A stretch of DNA of 64,000 nt from Jatrophihabitans sp. GAS493 (GTDB taxonomy: Bacteria; Actinomycetota; Actinomycetes; Mycobacteriales; Jatrophihabitantaceae), in NCBI RefSeq assembly GCF_900230215.1, contig NZ_LT907982.1, positions 1,550,001-1,614,000 on the forward strand, in the 5' to 3' direction. The notes beneath the pieces were generated by a model, which searched no databases, was not told the origin of the DNA, and saw only the letters and a list, made by a program, of their open reading frames with translations. Positions 9,710 through 19,789 of the stretch are shown here, piece by piece (position 1 is the stretch's first letter; the number at the start of each line of letters is the position of its first letter). A program made the translations under genes and the position numbers.

Positions 9710-10480
9710 TCAGACGCGGCGGAAGAGCAGAGCGCGCTTGACTTCCTGGATCGCCTTGGTGATCTCGATGCCGCGCGGGCAGGCCTCGGTGCAGTTGAAG
9801 GTGGTGCGGCAGCGCCAGACACCCTCACGGTCGTTGAGGATCTCCAGCCGCTCCTCGGTGCCCTGGTCGCGGCTGTCGAAGATGAACCGGTGCGCGTTGA
9901 CGATGGCCGCCGGGCCGAAGTACGAGCCGTCGGTCCAATACACCGGGCAGGAGGTGGTGCAGGCGGCGCAGAGGATGCACTTGGTGGTGTCGTCGAAGCG
10001 GTCCCGGTCGGCCTGGGACTGGATGTGCTCCTTGGTCGGCTGGTTGCCGTAGGTGATGAGGAACGGCTTGATCGAGCGGTAGGCCTCGAAGAACGGCTCC
10101 ATGTCGACGACGAGATCCTTCTCCACCGGAAGGCCCTTGATCGGCTCGATGGTGATCTCATCGGGCATATCCCGGACCAGCACCTTGCAGGCCAGCCGGT
10201 TGACGCCGTTGATCCGCATGGCGTCCGAGCCGCAGACCCCGTGCGCGCAGGAGCGGCGGAAGGTGAGCGTCCCGTCCTGCTCCCACTTGATGGTGTGCAG
10301 CAGGTTCAGCACCCGGTCGGAGTTGAAGCCATTGACGACGAAGGACTGCCAGTGCGGTTCGGCGTCGACCTCCGGGTTGAAGCGCCGGATCTTCACCGTG
10401 ATGGTGCGCGGCGTCGGGGCGCCGGCCACGTGGGGCGTCGGTAGCGCCTTGCCGGGGGCTTCGTCAGTAACTGCAGTCAT
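9710..10480 (-). CDS. sdhB: Succinate dehydrogenase iron-sulfur subunit
   Basis: The 256-residue iron-sulfur subunit of complex II passes electrons from the flavoprotein to quinone. All three cluster motifs are present: CAHGVCGSDAMRINGVNRLAC (2Fe-2S), CILCAACTTSCP (4Fe-4S) and CRTTFNCTEACPRG (3Fe-4S). A longer reading frame extends upstream to 10588 but would overlap sdhA. The ATG at 10480 is chosen because GGAGAG precedes it by about ten bases and the protein then has normal length (MTAVTDEAPG...). It is the last gene of sdhCDAB. Confidence 0.95.
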   Translation of the reverse strand: MTAVTDEAPGKALPTPHVAGAPTPRTITVKIRRFNPEVDAEPHWQSFVVNGFNSDRVLNLLHTIKWEQDGTLTFRRSCAHGVCGSDAMRINGVNRLACKVLVRDMPDEITIEPIKGLPVEKDLVVDMEPFFEAYRSIKPFLITYGNQPTKEHIQSQADRDRFDDTTKCILCAACTTSCPVYWTDGSYFGPAAIVNAHRFIFDSRDQGTEERLEILNDREGVWRCRTTFNCTEACPRGIEITKAIQEVKRALLFRRV

Positions 10481-10532
10481 CTGTTGTTCTCTCCAACGTG
10501 GTTGCGATGGGCCGGTGTCGCGGTGGAACGGG

Positions 10533-12278
<1,746 letters not shown>

Positions 12279-12350
12279 TATTTCAACCCTCTCAGGGGAG
12301 TTAAGCGGTGACTCGCTTCGGTGAAGCTGGTGTTCAGTTCGGGTGACGAA

Positions 12351-12809
12351 TCAGTGGTTCGGGTCAAACGTGAAGATGACGAGTGTGCCGAGGGTGATGA
12401 CCAGCGTCGAGGCGGTGTACAGCAGTACCTTGAGCCAGAAGCGGGTCTGATCGCGGCGGGTGTAGTCGTTGATGATGGTGCGCAGGCCATTGCTGCCGTG
12501 GATCATCGCCAACCAGAGCATCACCAGGTCCCAGGTCTGCCAGAACGGGGAGGCCCACCGTCCGGCGACGAAGCCGAAGTTGATGCGCTGCACGCCGCCG
12601 TCGAGGATGTTCATGATGAACAGGTGCCCGAGCACCAGCACGACCAGGATGATGCCGGAGACGCGCATGAACAACCACGCGTAGAGCTCCATGTTCGTCT
12701 TGCCACGGCCACGGCGGGCCGGCGACGAGCGGGGTGCCTCGATGACCGGTGGGATCGGGGAGTACATGGAGAGCGAGTCGCCGGGCACGCGGGCGAGTGA
12801 GTCAGTCAT
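12351..12809 (-). CDS. sdhD: Succinate dehydrogenase membrane anchor subunit
   Basis: A 152-residue protein with three hydrophobic helices (about 53-75, 95-115 and 125-148) after a charged N-terminus. LVLGHLFIMNIL holds a candidate haem-ligand histidine, and WLAMIHGSNGLRTIINDY is typical of the actinobacterial SdhD. It anchors SdhAB to the membrane and forms part of the quinone site. It starts immediately after the sdhC stop, so the two are likely coupled. Confidence 0.9.
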   Translation of the reverse strand: MTDSLARVPGDSLSMYSPIPPVIEAPRSSPARRGRGKTNMELYAWLFMRVSGIILVVLVLGHLFIMNILDGGVQRINFGFVAGRWASPFWQTWDLVMLWLAMIHGSNGLRTIINDYTRRDQTRFWLKVLLYTASTLVITLGTLVIFTFDPNH

Positions 12810-13277
12810 CTACTTGCTCCCGGTCAGCGTCTCGACGGTGTGCTTGAGCATGAAGAACGCCCCCGGCACCATGACCACGACCCAGACCCCGACGATGATC
12901 CAGAGCATCTGACGCTGCAGGCGCGGGCCCTTGCTCCAGAAGTCGACGGCGATGATGCGCAGGCCGTTGAGCGCGTGGTACAGGACCGCGCCGACCAGCC
13001 CGACCTCCATCAGGTTGACGAATGGGTTCTTGTAGGTCTCGATCACCTTGTCGTAGGAGTCCGGTGAGACCCGCACCAGCGCCGTGTCCAGCACGTGGGC
13101 GAAGAGGAAGAAGAAGGTGAGGACGCCGGTGATGCGGTGGGCGACCCAGGACCACATACCCTCGCGACCCCGGTAGAGGGTGCCGACGACCTTGGTCTTG
13201 GTGACTGGTTTGCCGTTTGCCTGGTTGGCCGGGAGCTTGACGGCCGGTGCTACCGGACCGTCTGCGACGCTCGACAC
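12810..13277 (-). CDS. sdhC: Succinate dehydrogenase cytochrome b556 subunit
   Basis: A membrane subunit of about 155 residues with three helices. GMWSWVAHRITGVLTFFFLFAHVLDTAL carries the SdhC signature S-x-HRxTG and a likely haem-ligand histidine in FAHVLD. ALNGLRII follows helix 2. An in-frame ATG exists at 13334, but the GTG at 13277 is preferred because GGAGG lies ten bases before it and no equally good site precedes the upstream ATG. It is first in sdhCDAB. Confidence 0.88.
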   Translation of the reverse strand: MSSVADGPVAPAVKLPANQANGKPVTKTKVVGTLYRGREGMWSWVAHRITGVLTFFFLFAHVLDTALVRVSPDSYDKVIETYKNPFVNLMEVGLVGAVLYHALNGLRIIAVDFWSKGPRLQRQMLWIIVGVWVVVMVPGAFFMLKHTVETLTGSK

Positions 13278-13645
13278 TGTCTGGGTTCCTCCGTAGCTCA
13301 CACCGGTGCGCGGAATCCGGCTCATCATGCACATAGAACTTCAGGCCGCGAACCACGTCCTCGGCCTGCAGAAACGCTGGCGTCGGGCCCGAAGGATCAC
13401 CGTGAGCGACATTGGGGAACTCGCTTAGGCGAAACGGAACCAACAGCTGATGTTAACCCTGCCGCTATCTGCTCGTCAGCGCCTAGGCGATGTGACGATC
13501 AGGACACCTGTGAACCCTTGGCCTACCGGCGGGAAACCCGCGCTACCGGCGCTCTGTCCCGCGCAGCGTCGATCCGCCGGCTCTGAACCGACGGTTTCCG
13601 GGACGGAGCGCCGAGGGTCTCCGGGGCAGCGTGAGGTCAGCTGGG
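13278..13645. promoter_or_regulatory. sdhCDAB upstream region with repeated CGCYTAGGCGA element
   Basis: No convincing gene is seen in these 368 bases. An 11-bp element occurs twice in direct orientation: cgcttaggcga at 13422-13432 and cgcctaggcga at 13480-13490. The second contains the perfect palindrome CGCCTAGGCG. Both lie upstream of the sdh genes and are candidates for a regulator site. The part from 13500 to 13645 is the 3' flank of the ABC permease gene and shows nothing I can name. Confidence 0.4.
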
Positions 13646-14551
13646 TCAGCGTTTGCCGGCGTTGGGGCCCCACTTGGCCAGCACGGCGGTCTCCACGATG
13701 GTGGCGATCGAGTACAGCACGATCGAGGCCACCACCGAGAGCATCACGATCGTCCAGACGCCGGTGTAGTTGGCCACGCCCTTATAACCGCTGAGCAGCC
13801 CGCCAAGGCCGACGAACCCCGACAACCACTCGGCCAGCATCGCCCCGACCACCGCGCCGGGGACCGAGATCCGCACGGCGGCGAAGAAGTTCGGCAGCGC
13901 CGACGGGACGCGGACCTTGAGCAGGGCGGTCCGCTCCGAGCCGCCGTTGACCCGGATCACATCCAGGGCCTCGGCCGAGGTGGAGCGCAGTCCCAGCACG
14001 ATATTCACCAGTGCCGGGAAGAGGACGACGATCGCGCCGATCGTCGCGATGGCTCCCGTGCCGCGCCCGACGATGAGGAGCACCACCGGCGCCATCGCGA
14101 CCAGCGGTACCGAGCGCAGCAGCATCGCGATCGGCATGAAGGCGAACTCGAAGGGCTTGTAGAGGACGAAGAGGGACGCGATCAGCAGCGCCAGGATGAT
14201 GCCGACCGTGAAGCCGATGCCGGCGTCGAAGAGCGTCTTCCAGAGCGCGGTGAGCGCTTGGGAGCGGGCCATCTCGGGGGTCATCGTGGTCGGCCGGACG
14301 CCGGGTGCCGGATGGTCGGTGAAGAGGTAGTTGTAGACGTCGACCGGAGATTTGCCCACGAACTTCGAGACGTTGAAGACGTTCAGGACACTGATCCACA
14401 GGATGGTGAGCACCACCAGGGAGAGCACCACGGTGGTGACGGCGCTGCCGACGCGGCGCAGCATCAGGCCGGCGAACGAGGTCGAGCTCTCCTCGGTGGG
14501 CGTCCCCGGCGTGACGACGGTCGTCGGGTCGGGGGTGATCACGGCGGTCAC
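13646..14551 (-). CDS. ABC transporter permease (SsuC/ThiX-like), second of a pair
   Basis: A permease of about 301 residues with six or so membrane helices and the binding-protein-dependent inner-membrane signature (AMLAEWLSGFVGLGGLL, the EAA-type loop). The reading frame is open to 14665, but the GTG at 14551 is chosen because its GTGA overlaps the stop of the preceding permease by four bases, the usual coupled arrangement. It is last in the four-gene importer operon. The fold belongs to the nitrate/sulfonate/taurine/thiamine-precursor class. Confidence 0.85.
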   Translation of the reverse strand: MTAVITPDPTTVVTPGTPTEESSTSFAGLMLRRVGSAVTTVVLSLVVLTILWISVLNVFNVSKFVGKSPVDVYNYLFTDHPAPGVRPTTMTPEMARSQALTALWKTLFDAGIGFTVGIILALLIASLFVLYKPFEFAFMPIAMLLRSVPLVAMAPVVLLIVGRGTGAIATIGAIVVLFPALVNIVLGLRSTSAEALDVIRVNGGSERTALLKVRVPSALPNFFAAVRISVPGAVVGAMLAEWLSGFVGLGGLLSGYKGVANYTGVWTIVMLSVVASIVLYSIATIVETAVLAKWGPNAGKR

Positions 14552-15414
14552 TTGGCCCCCCCGACGTTCTCTGCCGTGGTCCACGGGGTGACGACGCGGG
14601 CCAGCAGGCCGACGATCAGATAGCCGATGCCGGCGACCGCGCCGCAGCAGAGCGCGAGCCACCACAGGCGGGCCGCATCGCCGCGGGTCTGCGCCGCGAT
14701 GAGGGCCTGGCCGACCGAGTTGTCACCGCCTCCGCCCAGGAACTCGGCCAGGATGGCGCCGAGGAAGGCGGCCGGGGCGGCGATCTTGAGTGCGGCGAAG
14801 ACATTCGGCAGGGCCGCGATGACCTGCACCTTTCGCAGTTGGGCCATCCGGGAGCCCCCGTAGGCGGTGACCAGGTCGAGGCTGGCCTGCGGAGCGGCGC
14901 GCAGGCCGATGAGGCAGCCGACCACGGTGGTGAAGAACGGGGCCAGTGACGCGAGGACGATCGGTGCCGCCTGCGGGTGGGCCTGGCCGCCGATAATGAC
15001 CACGATCGGGCCGATGGCGACCGGCGGCAGGCAGTAGGTGACGATGGCCAGCTGGTTGACCAGCTCCTCGATCGGCGGGATGAGCAGTACCGCAACCGCC
15101 ATGACGATGGCGGCGAAGTCACCGATCAGGAACCCGTAGAAGGCGGCCTGGATCGTCGGGGTGAAGTTGTGGATCAGCGCCGTCCAGTCGTCGCTGTTGA
15201 AGAAGTGCGCGAAGACCGCTGACGGGGTCGGGATGGCATGGCTGTCGGTGTAGAGCGTCTGGGAGGCGATCCACCAGATGACGAGGATGATGGCCACACC
15301 GATTACGCCACCCACCCAGGCCGGCATGCCGGAGAGTGAGACGGTGAGGCGGCGATGGCGAGGCTGCAGACCGAGTGGTATCGCCGAGGATGGATCCGGA
15401 TCGAGCATCGTCAT
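14548..15414 (-). CDS. ABC transporter permease (SsuC/ThiX-like), first of a pair
   Basis: A 288-residue permease with about six helices. AAFLGAILAEFLGGGGDNSVGQAL is the cytoplasmic EAA-type loop that contacts the ATPase. It pairs with the next permease, with which it overlaps by four bases, and probably forms a heterodimer. Most SsuC-type importers use one permease gene, so a two-permease cassette is less common. It follows the ATPase gene by five bases. Confidence 0.87.
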   Translation of the reverse strand: MTMLDPDPSSAIPLGLQPRHRRLTVSLSGMPAWVGGVIGVAIILVIWWIASQTLYTDSHAIPTPSAVFAHFFNSDDWTALIHNFTPTIQAAFYGFLIGDFAAIVMAVAVLLIPPIEELVNQLAIVTYCLPPVAIGPIVVIIGGQAHPQAAPIVLASLAPFFTTVVGCLIGLRAAPQASLDLVTAYGGSRMAQLRKVQVIAALPNVFAALKIAAPAAFLGAILAEFLGGGGDNSVGQALIAAQTRGDAARLWWLALCCGAVAGIGYLIVGLLARVVTPWTTAENVGGAK

Positions 15415-15419
15415 GTCGA

Positions 15420-16310
15420 TCAGCCCTCGCTGGAGGGATCGGTGGCGACGCCGCCCCGTCCGAAGAGGATCTCCGACAGTTGATCGTGGTAGGCGTGGAA
15501 CTCCGGGGTACGCATCAGGTCAGGGGTGCGCGGACGCGGCAGGTCGATGGTGACCACCTCGGCGATTCGCCCCGGGCGCGGGCTCATGACGGCGACGACG
15601 TCGGAGAGGAAGACCGCCTCGGCGATCCCGTGCGTCACCATCAGTGTGGTGGCCGGCTTCTCGGTCCAGATGCGCAGCAGCTCGACGTTGAGCCGCTGCC
15701 GGGTCATGTCGTCGAGGGCGCCGAACGGCTCGTCCAGCAGCATCACCGTCGGCTGCACGACCAGGCACCGGGCGATGGCCACTCGCTGGCGCATGCCGCC
15801 GGAGAGCTGGGCCGGTTTGGCGTTCTCGAAGCCACTGAGGCCGACCAGCTTGATCAGGTCCTCGATGAGCCCGGGGGCCGGTTTGATGCCGGCCACCTCC
15901 AGGGGCAGCCGGATGTTCTTGGTGACGGTTCGCCAAGGGAGTAGCGCGTTCTCCTGGAAGGCGATGCCCAGCTCATGATTGCGCTGGATTTCATTGGTGG
16001 ATTGGCCGTTGATGAGGGCCGACCCCGAGGTGGGCTTCTCCAGTCCGGCCAGGATTCGCAGGATCGTCGACTTCCCGCAGCCCGACGGCCCGAGCAGGGA
16101 GAGGAAGGAGTCCTTGCGGGTGCCGAGGCTGGCGTTGTCCAGCGCGGTGACCGTCTTGCGGCCCAGGCTGAAGGTCTTGGTGAGTCCCTGGATGTTGATG
16201 CCGGTGGCTGAGTTCGGTTCCGTCTCCGGCGACTGGGTGCCGATCGGAACCTCGCTGCGCGGCGGCGGGCTGGTGGTCTGCGGGCTGGTGCTCTGCGCGA
16301 GTTCACTCAT
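15420..16310 (-). CDS. ABC transporter ATP-binding protein (SsuB/TauB-like)
   Basis: A 296-residue nucleotide-binding subunit that powers the importer. Walker A is GPSGCGKST (about residue 91), the Q-loop lies in [13 protein letters not shown], the signature is LSGGMRQR, Walker B is [12 protein letters not shown], and the H-loop is in [18 protein letters not shown] and EAVFLSD are typical of the nitrate/sulfonate/taurine/HMP branch. The N-terminal 35 residues are a low-complexity Ser/Thr/Pro stretch, so a later start is possible. Confidence 0.92.
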   Translation of the reverse strand: MSELAQSTSPQTTSPPPRSEVPIGTQSPETEPNSATGINIQGLTKTFSLGRKTVTALDNASLGTRKDSFLSLLGPSGCGKSTILRILAGLEKPTSGSALINGQSTNEIQRNHELGIAFQENALLPWRTVTKNIRLPLEVAGIKPAPGLIEDLIKLVGLSGFENAKPAQLSGGMRQRVAIARCLVVQPTVMLLDEPFGALDDMTRQRLNVELLRIWTEKPATTLMVTHGIAEAVFLSDVVAVMSPRPGRIAEVVTIDLPRPRTPDLMRTPEFHAYHDQLSEILFGRGGVATDPSSEG

Positions 16311-16463
16311 CGGCCGGGGCCTTCCTCGTTGCGTGCATCGTTGCGGCTTGAACCTGTCACGTCATTGACTGGCGTATCACCTGTGGTGAGGCGCCGGACG
16401 CGGGCCGGTACCGCGCCAGCCGTTGAGCTGCCGTGCGATACCGACCCGCGGGACGTCAGTGGA

Positions 16464-17633
16464 CTAGCCCTTCTTCAGATCCGGGTTCTCCTTGTAGACC
16501 TCGTCGAGCAGGGTGAGGTCGAAGAGGTCACTGCCCTTGATGGTGATGCCGATGACGCCCAGGGCCTTGATGATGTTGGCCTGCAGGTCGTCGGTGAGGG
16601 TGAAGATCCCGTTCGCCTTGGTGTCGGCCGTCGAGATCAGCTTCACCTGCTCGGTCGCCTCCAGGGTCTGTTCGTCGACCTTGAGCCCCTTGTCCTTGCC
16701 GTAGGTGTTGACGGCGAGTTCGGCCGAGGCGGCCGGGCCACCGTCGGCGATGGCGTCGTTCCAACCCTGGATCTCGGCCTTCAGGAACGCCTTCAGCATG
16801 TCGCGCTTGTTCTTCAACGTGTCATCGGTGACGGTGAACGTCTCGGCCGTGAGGGGCAGGCCGTTGTCGGCGAAGGAGAGGGTGACCGGGGTGAAGCCCT
16901 CGCCCTTGACCAGGATCGGCTCGTTGGTCAGGTAGGCGATGTAGCCGTCGATCTTCTTCGCGGTCAGGTCGGTCGGCTCGTAGCCGGTGGCCACCTGCTT
17001 GAGGTCCTTCGGGTCGATGTTGTTGGCCTTCAGGAACCCGGCGAAGATCGTCTGGTTCGTTCCGGTCTGCACACCGATCGTCTTCCCCTTCAGGTCGGCC
17101 GGCGTACGGATCGGCTTCCCCTCCTCCAGGGAGAGGACACAGAACGGGTTCTTCTGGTAGGTGCTGCCGATGATCTTCAACGGGGCGCCCTGCTCGGTGA
17201 TGACCCGGGCCGTGGCGTCCGGGGCCGAGAGGCCGACGGTGACGGTGCCGGCGGCGACGAGCGCGTCGGCGCTGTCGACCGGACCGGTCACCAGGGTCAC
17301 CTTGTTGAAGCCGGCCTTGGTGTAGTACCCCTTCGAGTCGGCCATGAACTCACCGGAGAACTCGATGTTCTTGATCCAGGAGAGCTGCAGCGAGATGTCT
17401 CCGTAGCTGGCCGTCGCCCCAGACGTCGTTGCCCCGCTGGCACTGCTGGAGCTGTCGCTCGAGCAGGCGGCGATCGCGCTGACGCCGGCCAGTCCCGCCG
17501 CGCCGAGCCCGGCGTAGGTGAGGAAGGATCGCCGGCTAACCGCCTTCGCTCGCTCCAACGCGGCCGGAGCGGCGGCGCTCGCGCCGAAGGGTGAGCTGGT
17601 GGTGTCGGTTGCGCTGCGACGGTCGGTCTTCAT
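16464..17633 (-). CDS. ABC transporter substrate-binding lipoprotein (SsuA/THI5-like)
   Basis: A protein of about 389 residues that would bind the ligand outside the membrane. SRRSFLTYAGLGAAGLAG followed by SAIAAC is a Tat-type lipoprotein signal with a lipobox, then a Ser/Ala linker. The mature part has the NMT1/THI5-like pattern: LSWIKNIEFSGEFMADSKGYYTKAGF, later GPVDSADALVAAGTVTVGLS. The ATG at 17633 is preferred over 17741 because GGAG lies eight bases upstream. Ligands in this family include sulfonates, nitrate, pyrimidine thiamine precursors and riboflavin. The divergent nucleoside phosphorylase suggests a base or nucleoside, which is inference. Confidence 0.88.
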   Translation of the reverse strand: MKTDRRSATDTTSSPFGASAAAPAALERAKAVSRRSFLTYAGLGAAGLAGVSAIAACSSDSSSSASGATTSGATASYGDISLQLSWIKNIEFSGEFMADSKGYYTKAGFNKVTLVTGPVDSADALVAAGTVTVGLSAPDATARVITEQGAPLKIIGSTYQKNPFCVLSLEEGKPIRTPADLKGKTIGVQTGTNQTIFAGFLKANNIDPKDLKQVATGYEPTDLTAKKIDGYIAYLTNEPILVKGEGFTPVTLSFADNGLPLTAETFTVTDDTLKNKRDMLKAFLKAEIQGWNDAIADGGPAASAELAVNTYGKDKGLKVDEQTLEATEQVKLISTADTKANGIFTLTDDLQANIIKALGVIGITIKGSDLFDLTLLDEVYKENPDLKKG

Positions 17634-17812
17634 GTAGGCAACTCCATGAGGCTGTGAGGAAGGGTGACGCGGTGACGGCTGGGCTGTCGCCACGTCGTTC
17701 GGAGTGAACGTCACGAAAATAGGTCGCGGGCTTGCCTGCACTGTTGCCCTCTTGTAACACGCAAGTTAAGACAGGGTGGCGAATGCTGCACACGGTAACT
17801 GGTCGAACACTC

Positions 17813-17850
17813 AGCTTCCGTAACGGCACCGAGCTTCCGTAACGGCACCG
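17813..17850. repeat. Tandem 19-bp repeat in the importer/phosphorylase divergent promoter
   Basis: agcttccgtaacggcaccg occurs twice head to tail at 17813-17831 and 17832-17850. It ends 28 bases before the nucleoside phosphorylase GTG. The divergent intergenic region (17634-17878) holds no gene. The repeat could be a double operator controlling one or both transcription units. Confidence 0.6.
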
Positions 17851-17878
17851 AAACCTACCGCTCGTAGCGTCGCCGCCC

Positions 17879-18649
17879 GTGAGCCAGCTAATCGATAAGA
17901 GTCAGGTCGGGCAGAACGAGCGGCAGTACCACATCGCGGTCGCTCCCGGCGAGGTCAGCTCGGTGGCGCTGCTACCGGGTGATCCGTTCCGGGTGCCGTT
18001 CGTCGCGGAGTTCCTCACCGACGTCAAGGAGGTGGCGCATAACCGCGAACACCGCACGATGACCGGCAAATACAAGGGGAAGCTCATCACCGCGACCTCG
18101 ACCGGGATGGGCTGCCCCTCCACCGCGATCGCCGTGGAGGAGCTGGCGCGGGTGGGCGTCACCTCATTCATCCGGGTCGGAAGTTCAGCCGGCCTGCAGC
18201 CCGGCGTCGAGCCCGGTGACCTGCTGGTGAGTGAGGGATCGCTGCGCAACGACGGCACCACGGCCGCCTATGCCCACCCTGGGTTCCCGGCCGTCCCGGA
18301 TCTGGCCATCGCGCTGGAGCTTAAGCGAATAGCCAATGAACTGCAGGTCGGCCGTGGCGGTTTCGCGGTGCACTCCGGGATCAATGCCTCCGACGACGCC
18401 TTCTACGCCGAGACGCCGGAGTGGATCTCGCAGTTGAACCAACTCGGCATACTCAATGTCGAGATGGAGAGCTCCGCGCTCTACGTGGTGGCGCGCCTAC
18501 GGGGGCTGCGGGCCGGGATGATCTGCGCCTGCTCCAGCAACCTGGTCGAGGGTGCCAGTCTCTATGACAAGAAGAACGAGAAGTTGAAGGCGGGTTGGAT
18601 GAACAGCATCGAGGTGGCGCTGGAGACAGCGGTCGCGTTGGACCTGTGA
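17879..18649 (+). CDS. Nucleoside phosphorylase (uridine phosphorylase/DeoD type)
   Basis: A 256-residue enzyme of the hexameric PNP/UDP phosphorylase family, which splits nucleosides with phosphate to a free base and (deoxy)ribose 1-phosphate. ALLPGDPFRVPFVAEFL is the phosphate-binding start. STGMGCPSTAIAVEEL, VRVGSSAGLQPGVEPGDLLV and LNVEMESSALYVVA are family motifs; VEMES contacts the ribose hydroxyls. Base specificity is not certain, but the pattern is closer to uridine phosphorylases. The GTG start gives a normal length. It is 25 bases before the ADA-like gene and divergent from the ABC importer. Confidence 0.88.
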   Translation: MSQLIDKSQVGQNERQYHIAVAPGEVSSVALLPGDPFRVPFVAEFLTDVKEVAHNREHRTMTGKYKGKLITATSTGMGCPSTAIAVEELARVGVTSFIRVGSSAGLQPGVEPGDLLVSEGSLRNDGTTAAYAHPGFPAVPDLAIALELKRIANELQVGRGGFAVHSGINASDDAFYAETPEWISQLNQLGILNVEMESSALYVVARLRGLRAGMICACSSNLVEGASLYDKKNEKLKAGWMNSIEVALETAVALDL

Positions 18650-18674
18650 TGGGTGGCTTTGAGGGAATCGGCCG

Positions 18675-19637
18675 ATGAACGTCAACCTGCACTCGCACCT
18701 CGAGGGGCGGATTCGCCCGGCGACGGCGGCTGAGCTCTCGGAGGGCTCGGTCGCCGACTGGGCGCAGGCGCTACGCCTTGACGGACCGGCCGACCTCACC
18801 GTGTATCTGGAGAAGGTCGCGGCGAGCTACCCGTTCTTCGACACCGGTGAGCACATCTTCCGCATCGCCAAAGAGGCCGTCCTGGATGCGGCCACCGACG
18901 GGCAGGCCTACTTGGAGCTGCGCTTCGGGCCGGCCACCCATGTGCGCCCGGGATTTGCGATGGCTGACGTGGTCGCCGCCGCCTGCGCGGGGGTGCGGGA
19001 GGGGAGCCGGATGAGCGGAATGCCGGCTGGTCTGGTGGTCGCCGTGCTGCGCAGTCCGCGCCACCGCGAGTCGTTACTGGACGTGGCTCGGGCCGCGGCG
19101 GCGCACGCCGGAGCCGGGGTCGTCGGCTTCGACCTGGCCGGCGACGAGCTGCGCTTTCCGGATCTCGAGCCCTATGTCGAGGCGTTTGCGCTGGCTCGTT
19201 CGGCCGGACTGGGCCTCACCTGCCATGCGGCCGAGGCGGCGCCGGCCCGCTACGCCCGGCAGGCGGTCGAGCTGCTCGGCGCAACCCGGATCGGGCACGG
19301 TGCTCATGTGGCCGGCGATCGCGAGGTGCTGGCCTGGATCCGTGATCAGGGTGTGGTGATCGAGTGCTGCCCGACCTCGAACTGGTACACCGGAGCGATC
19401 GCCGAGGTGAGCGAGCACCCGGCACGGATCTTCCGGGAGCGGGGGTTGGCGATCGTGCTAGGCGACGACAACCCGATGCAGACCGGATCGACGCTGCGCG
19501 ACGAGCGGGAGGTTTTACAGCGCAGCCTCGGCTTCGACAGCACAGATCTGCAATTGCTCGACGAGACGAGCATCGGCGCGGCGTTTCTGGAGAACTCGGT
19601 GCGGGCCGGACTCCGAGCAATGTTGCTGAGCGGCTAG
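18675..19637 (+). CDS. Compact adenosine-deaminase-family protein
   Basis: A 320-residue metal-dependent deaminase. H6-S-H8-L-E-G is the metal HxH at the N-terminus. TCHAAE (H184, E187) holds the third metal histidine and catalytic Glu. IGHGAHV gives the catalytic histidine, CPTSN follows, and LGDDNP supplies the metal Asp. The protein is shorter than the canonical Add in this window (393 residues at 31813) and is probably a paralogue with its own substrate, such as adenine or a modified nucleoside. It is cotranscribed with the nucleoside phosphorylase. Confidence 0.85.
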   Translation: MNVNLHSHLEGRIRPATAAELSEGSVADWAQALRLDGPADLTVYLEKVAASYPFFDTGEHIFRIAKEAVLDAATDGQAYLELRFGPATHVRPGFAMADVVAAACAGVREGSRMSGMPAGLVVAVLRSPRHRESLLDVARAAAAHAGAGVVGFDLAGDELRFPDLEPYVEAFALARSAGLGLTCHAAEAAPARYARQAVELLGATRIGHGAHVAGDREVLAWIRDQGVVIECCPTSNWYTGAIAEVSEHPARIFRERGLAIVLGDDNPMQTGSTLRDEREVLQRSLGFDSTDLQLLDETSIGAAFLENSVRAGLRAMLLSG

Positions 19638-19668
19638 CGCGTACCCACCCGGCTCGCTCTGCGCGCGG

Positions 19669-19698
19669 ATTTGCCGGTTTTCGTGGGAGAATCGGCAA
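19669..19698. terminator. Hairpin between convergent genes
   Basis: A 12-bp stem (19671-19682 with 19687-19698, two G-U pairs) closes a 4-base loop. It lies in the 152-base gap between the ADA-like gene and the minus-strand MFS-hydrolase gene. No T run follows. The rest of the gap is low-complexity agcgac-type sequence with no gene. Confidence 0.4.
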
Positions 19699-19789
19699 TT
19701 TCGCACGCAAAGCAGCGGCGACGCCTGCCGCGATGGCGTCACGAGCGACAGCGACACAAGCGGCAGCGACGCGTGCCGCGAGTTCGGCG

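Noticed and set aside
13450-13794. Short plus-strand frame in the sdh upstream region
   Set aside because: Arg/Ser/Pro-rich, no ribosome site, and it runs into the permease gene antisense.
16329-17594. Long plus-strand open frame (421 codons) opposite the substrate-binding protein gene
   Set aside because: Its product is low-complexity Arg/Gly/Val/Asp-rich with no domain, and the minus strand encodes a clear Tat lipoprotein with correct motifs.
19346-19640. tandem agcgac-type sequence after the ADA-like gene as a repeat element
   Set aside because: Only loose similarity between units; consistent with low-complexity GC-rich spacer around 19720-19790.
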